A DNA stretch of 6,268 nucleotides from Chloroflexota bacterium (lineage in GTDB: Bacteria; Chloroflexota; Dehalococcoidia; Lucifugimonadales; JADFKI01): NCBI GenBank assembly GCA_024648655.1, contig JAGGDZ010000369.1, positions 1 to 6,268 on the forward strand. Direction: 5' to 3'. Shown one piece after another: positions 5,306 through 6,268 of this stretch (position 1 is the stretch's first letter; each line of letters opens with the position of its first letter). The translations under genes were made by a program, and so were the position numbers. The notes below the pieces were generated by a model. The model worked only from the letters and a program-made list of their open reading frames with translations. It did no database searches and was not told the DNA's origin.

Positions 5306-6268
5306 ATGCTCCAGCACTTCAAGCACCTCTATACTGACGATATTCGCGCCGAGGCGTTGCGACGCTTCGCATTCACGCCGGTCTCCCTGCAAATTCTGCC
5401 CGATGCCAGCCATGGCTACGTGTACGACTGTGAACGCGACGGCACACGCCGCATCCTCAAGATTACACACACCCTCCACCGCCAGCCGCGCCATATTCTT
5501 GGCGAGCTTGAGTTCATCAACTTCCTCGCCGATGGCGGTGTAACCGTCCCTCGCGCTGTCCCGTCAACCAGAGATAATCTGGTGGAAGCAATAGCCGCTG
5601 AAGAAGGACAATTTATCGCCGTCGCCTACGAGAAGGCGGAGGGCGCACTAGTGGATTGGCGCGATTGGACGCCGAAGATGTTCGAGCAGTGGGGCAGCCT
5701 CATCGGCAGAATGCACGCCATTACGAAAGAATACGAGCCTTCGGACAAAAGCGCCCGCCGCCGCTTCTGGCATGAAGACGCCGACTGGAACACCGATATA
5801 GAAGTGTACCGTGAGCGACCCGCATTCCGCGAGAAGGCGCGCCGCACCCGTGACTGGCTGCTCACCCTGCCCACCGACCGTGACTCATTCGGCCTCATAC
5901 ACTCCGACCTGCACCAGTGGAACTTCTTCTACCACGACGGGAGCATCCTCCCCTTCGACTTCGACAACACTCACTACGACTGGTTCATCTCGGACTTCAC
6001 GACTGTCATCATCAATGTCGTCAACTGCCAGCAGCATCACTACCGTCGCGGCGAGTACGACTACTGGACGGCAGGCGTCCCGATGACCGCGGACGAATTT
6101 CTGGACTACTTCTTCACACCATTCATCGAAGGCTACCGGCAACACAACCGACTGCCTCCCATCTGGATGTGCCACCTGCCCGCATTCCTGAACCGACACT
6201 GGCTCACATTCCTCACCGACTCACTCCGCGACCCTGAGTTCGGCGACCTCGCGCCGGAGCGACAGGCG
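5306..6268 (+). CDS. APH-family phosphotransferase (small-molecule kinase), end outside window
   Basis: The frame is open for 321 codons to the window edge and encodes a protein-kinase-like small-molecule kinase of the APH/homoserine kinase II/choline kinase superfamily. Lys52 in RILKITH is the likely ATP-contacting lysine, with Glu67 or Glu69 in the following helix as its partner. The catalytic loop reads IHSDLHQWN (198-206), with Asp201 as base and Asn206 for magnesium. LPFDFDN (215-221) supplies the metal-binding aspartate, Asp218, in the DFG-like position. All key residues are present, so the enzyme should be active. Members of this superfamily phosphorylate aminoglycosides, homoserine, choline, ethanolamine or sugars, and this sequence alone does not choose among them. 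Nothing points specifically to antibiotic resistance. At 321 residues it is near the usual family length, so probably little is missing. ATG 5306 is the first ATG after an in-frame TGA at 5258-5260 and has no Shine-Dalgarno. It follows the GMC gene by 71 bases, possibly in the same transcript. Confidence 0.9.
   Translation, partial: MLQHFKHLYTDDIRAEALRRFAFTPVSLQILPDASHGYVYDCERDGTRRILKITHTLHRQPRHILGELEFINFLADGGVTVPRAVPSTRDNLVEAIAAEEGQFIAVAYEKAEGALVDWRDWTPKMFEQWGSLIGRMHAITKEYEPSDKSARRRFWHEDADWNTDIEVYRERPAFREKARRTRDWLLTLPTDRDSFGLIHSDLHQWNFFYHDGSILPFDFDNTHYDWFISDFTTVIINVVNCQQHHYRRGEYDYWTAGVPMTADEFLDYFFTPFIEGYRQHNRLPPIWMCHLPAFLNRHWLTFLTDSLRDPEFGDLAPERQA

Noticed and set aside
5306..6268. Calling the kinase an aminoglycoside resistance gene
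   Set aside because: Only the general superfamily motifs are visible, and there is no resistance-specific feature or mobile context. A metabolic kinase is at least as likely.

Overview
The window is an ordinary bacterial chromosomal stretch with four protein genes: one on the minus strand running off the left edge, and three on the plus strand, the last running off the right edge. No phage, transposon, CRISPR, rRNA or tRNA sequence was recognised. The coding DNA is GC-rich, and the only clearly AT-rich part is the intergenic region near 3140-3290. The small DUF5679 zinc-ribbon gene is, from memory, common in Chloroflexota (Dehalococcoidia/SAR202-like lineages). That makes a Chloroflexota-type genome a reasonable but unproven guess.

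Layout. Positions 1-3016 (minus) hold mfd, the transcription-repair coupling factor; its last C-terminal part lies outside the window. Positions 3017-3288 are a divergent intergenic region with a short tandem repeat next to the mfd start, a possible mfd promoter, and a strong extended -10 promoter pointing right. Positions 3289-3432 (plus) encode a 47-residue DUF5679 zinc ribbon with a near-perfect ribosome binding site. Positions 3433-3695 hold no supported gene, but contain two inverted repeats and a possible leaderless promoter. Positions 3696-5234 (plus) encode a complete 512-residue GMC-family FAD alcohol dehydrogenase/oxidase with BetA-like active-site sequence. Positions 5235-5305 are a short gap with ATCCTG-type repeats. 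Positions 5306-6268 (plus) encode a nearly complete APH-family phosphotransferase (kinase) cut by the window edge.

How the parts relate. Mfd is a housekeeping repair gene with no evident functional link to its neighbours. The GMC oxidoreductase and the kinase are co-directional and 71 bases apart, so they may be co-transcribed and act on related small alcohols or amino-alcohols, but nothing in the sequence fixes a substrate. A strong strand composition bias runs through the window: the plus strand is C-rich at third codon positions whichever strand is coding, which points to replication-strand asymmetry. I found no convincing new multi-gene system. The points most worth a second look are the strongly expressed-looking DUF5679 microgene, the intergenic ATCCTG-type repeats, and the lack of Shine-Dalgarno sequences before the GMC and kinase genes.
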